Source: Diaporthe sp. PMI_573
Taxonomy: Eukaryota > Ascomycota > Sordariomycetes > Diaporthales > Diaporthaceae
Length of the DNA stretch: 64,000 bases
Assembly (NCBI GenBank): GCA_021399435.1
Contig: JAJTUP010000069.1
Span: 1 to 64,000, forward strand
Direction of reading: 5' to 3'
Part shown: positions 61,846 through 64,000 of the stretch, piece after piece
Numbering within the stretch: the stretch's first letter is position 1
Layout of the letters: each line of letters begins with the position of its first letter
Notes under the pieces: model-generated
The model's input: only the letters and a program-made list of their open reading frames with translations
Databases searched by the model: none
What the model was told of the DNA's origin: nothing
Translations under genes and position numbers: made by a program

Positions 61846-64000
61846 TTTTACTATAATAGATAGCTTTTATAGAACAAATTCTTTAGTTGTTAATCTAAGT
61901 ATTTAGTTTAACTATTAAATAGCCTTATAGTTAGTAATTATATTCTTAAGAATAAGAATAATAGTGTCTTTATATACTAAATAGTTAAGTATTACCTCTA
62001 TACTAATATAATAGGCTTTGCACTAGACACGACGGTGATGTAAAGTAGGGGAGGCTAATATATATATTAGGTATATGGTTTAGTATAAGACTGATTCTTG
62101 CCCCCCTCTAGTCTGAGATATGGGGGCTTTAGGCCCCTTTTAAGAGGGCCCTTGCAGGGGCCACGCCGTAGCTTCCGCATAGCTTCTGCCCGGTCGTTAT
62201 AATTATACCTTCCCTTTAGAGGCCTGTCTTTAGGCCGCTTTTATATAGCATTTAGGCTGGCTTCCATCATGGCTTTCTGGTCACTGTTTCCAGTAATTTA
62301 CTAGGCCTTCCCAACCTATATACTATTCTTTTAGTACCACACAGTCTAGGCAGTATGGCGCACAATTTAGACAGCATAGTTTAAATAGCTTACCCTTGTG
62401 GCTGCTTCTAACCTCTCTCTCTCTTCAACCTATAACCTACTTAAAGCTCTTATAGCAGCTTCTCTTCTTCCTCTCTTCAGGTTGCTTTCGAAGACCTTTC
62501 TTTGTAATATTACCTTCATTATTGCTGCTATGTCTAACTTATCTTTTTGTAGCTTTTTGCCTAACCGACAGCTAGGTAGGGAGTCTTCCTCTCCTAAGGG
62601 GTCTTGTAATTAGACTAAGTTATAGGTATCTTTATTAGGCGTTATTTGCTCTGCTTTGTGGCTCCTTTGTAGGTATATAGCTCCTTCTTTCTTTTATTCC
62701 CCTTCTTTTGACTCTTTTGCCCTTTCAGACTCCTTATATTTATCCCCTATACAAAGCTTGGGTAGCCTATCTAGAGGGCACCCTGCCTTATTAGGTTTGA
62801 ATCCCAAGGGGACTGGTAGTAATCATACTAGTCCTATTCCTAAATCTCTTACTACCTCTTCCTCTACAGAGCCGTCCTCCTCTAAACTAAGCGACATCTT
62901 AATAGTAACTTAAGGTAGGTCTTCTAAGGCGGCTAGTAAGCAGCATGCCTCTACTCTGCAAACCCCTTAAACTCATTATAAGGTAGTTGTAAGCATTGCC
63001 TCCTTATTAGAGGATCTGAGAAAGAGTAGGCCTCTGAAAGTGCCTTAAACCCCCTAGAATCTTCCTACCTCGACTACAGAGTTTGTATAGTTACATATAC
63101 CTACTGAGGCTATCAAGTATACAATGCCTCCTAGCCGGCAGTATATTTCCGACAGCCCTATAGACATTGTCTGATCCTTATATAACCTATCTAGGTAGGA
63201 TGAGAGGGTATAGTCCTAGAGCTAGGTAATCCAGTCTTAAGCTCTCTATGAGGCCTATATATGCAGCTTCCTAAAGAAAGCAGAGAAGAATGTACCCTCT
63301 TTGTAGGAAGATATATCCTGCATAGTAACTAATTTAAGAAGCTTTTAGTATAACCAATATATCGAAAAGTATTACTTACCCTACATAATAGTAAGCATCC
63401 TTTTCTCTATTTATCTCAATTCTATTAACTATCCTAGGGTGATCCTCTAATTATTAGGTCGATTGCTGACCTTTACTTTGCAAGGGCCCTTCTGTAGGGA
63501 ATTGCCTAGGCTGCAGACCCTATACTGTCAATAGCATAGGAGAACTAACTATTAATCTTGTAGCTTTGTCTAGCCTAAACCCTAATAAACCTGTCTATAA
63601 ATAGCTTTAGCAGTGCTCTAGTATTCTAAAAGATAGTAGAGAATCCTAAGTATAAAGGTAGTTTATAAGGAAGTAAGGAGAAGAAATAGATTAAGGTTAT
63701 AAATATAAGTCTTATATACCTTAAAACAACATTATATATTAAGCTATTTAGGAATCAGCTATTATAGAGGCTAGTGTCTTTTAGTCGTAAGCCCTAGCTA
63801 ATTTATACTCGCTTTACCTAGTATAGTTTAGGTTAGCCAACTTAGTAGATAATCTTTATAAGAAGATCCTAAGGGATTTAGTTAATACTTATTATAGTAT
63901 GTTGTATGTGGTTCTGGCTGATAATAGGTTCTTAGTCTAGCACAGCTTGGTTTAGGGGTTTCTCTTAGAGGTTTTATAGGTTATAGATGATGCTTTTAGA
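61846..64000 (+). mobile_element. RIP-decayed repeat, probably a retroelement
   Basis: The GC content falls sharply at 61846. The first 165 bases are a decayed copy of 14315-14460. Further right no gene is open. On the plus strand near 63126-63420 one frame still reads protein-like words (RQYISDSPIDIV, ALYEAYICSFLKKAEKNVPS, YNQYIEKYYLPYIIVS) broken by eight stops, six of them TAG. On the minus strand near 62.5 kb MKVILQRKVFESNLKRG is also protein-like. The element type cannot be fixed. It runs past the right end of the window. Confidence 0.65.

Noticed and set aside
1..64000. The whole window as a Starship element
   Set aside because: Only an N-terminal DUF3435-like fragment is present; there is no tyrosine recombinase catalytic domain, no element boundary and no target duplication.

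Overview
The window looks like a repeat-rich accessory segment of a filamentous ascomycete (Pezizomycotina) genome. Genes are broken by short 48-130 bp introns with GT..AG ends and CTAAC/CTGAC-like branch sites. The recognisable families are typical of such fungi: DUF6570-type Helitrons, a Tad-like LINE tail, hAT and pogo transposases, DUF3716, Clr5, BAH, MYND, and NB-ARC/NACHT NLR fragments. Many broken genes and the AT-rich right end show C-to-T decay in CpA context, which fits repeat-induced point mutation (RIP). The species cannot be named from the sequence.

Layout. 0.5-1.4 kb: NLR (NB-ARC) remnant. 3.6-4.3 kb: intact three-exon DUF3716 gene. 4.5-10.6 kb: Helitron 1 (minus strand, several frameshifts) with a divergently transcribed two-exon gene of unknown function at 11.4-13.1 kb. 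14.8-16.9 kb: hAT transposase gene that still reads through after removing one intron. 18.9-25.3 kb: Helitron 2 (minus strand), whose helicase is open but whose HUH motif sits in a decayed patch, followed by a MYND-finger gene at 25.6-26.4 kb. 27.3-28.3 kb: 5'-truncated LINE. 28.3-33.4 kb: mostly gene-poor, with one small two-exon gene. 33.4-34.3 kb: N-terminal fragment of a DUF3435-like protein cut by a hAT-like element end. 35.6-40.2 kb: a cassette of three genes (a Cys-rich gene, a DDE integrase-core gene, and a gene with clustered SUMO-type motifs). 40.6-43.9 kb: BAH/zinc-finger gene joined to a hAT transposase that lacks its C-terminal domain. 45-49.3 kb: ankyrin, DDE and pogo fragments around a tRNA-like gene. 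49.4-58.1 kb: four arrays of one 24-26 bp repeat, two of them facing each other as an inverted pair, with a NACHT fragment, a Clr5-domain gene and a histone H2A.Z fragment between them. 58.2-60.4 kb: two-exon SANT + chromodomain gene. 60.4-61.8 kb: GC-rich DNA without a recognised gene. 61.85-64 kb: strongly AT-shifted repeat DNA. Its left edge is a decayed copy of a sequence preserved near 14.3 kb.

How the parts relate. Most genes belong to transposons, were carried with them, or were broken by them. The best candidates for working products are the DUF3716 gene, the Helitron 1 neighbour gene, the first hAT transposase, the Helitron 2 helicase, the small gene at 32.2 kb, the gene with SUMO motifs, the Clr5 gene and the chromodomain gene. 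The most unusual structures are the array family with its foldback-like inverted pair, and the integrase/SUMO-motif cassette, whose two partner genes carry only CAG/CAA-to-TAG/TAA type stops in the coding frames I could follow.
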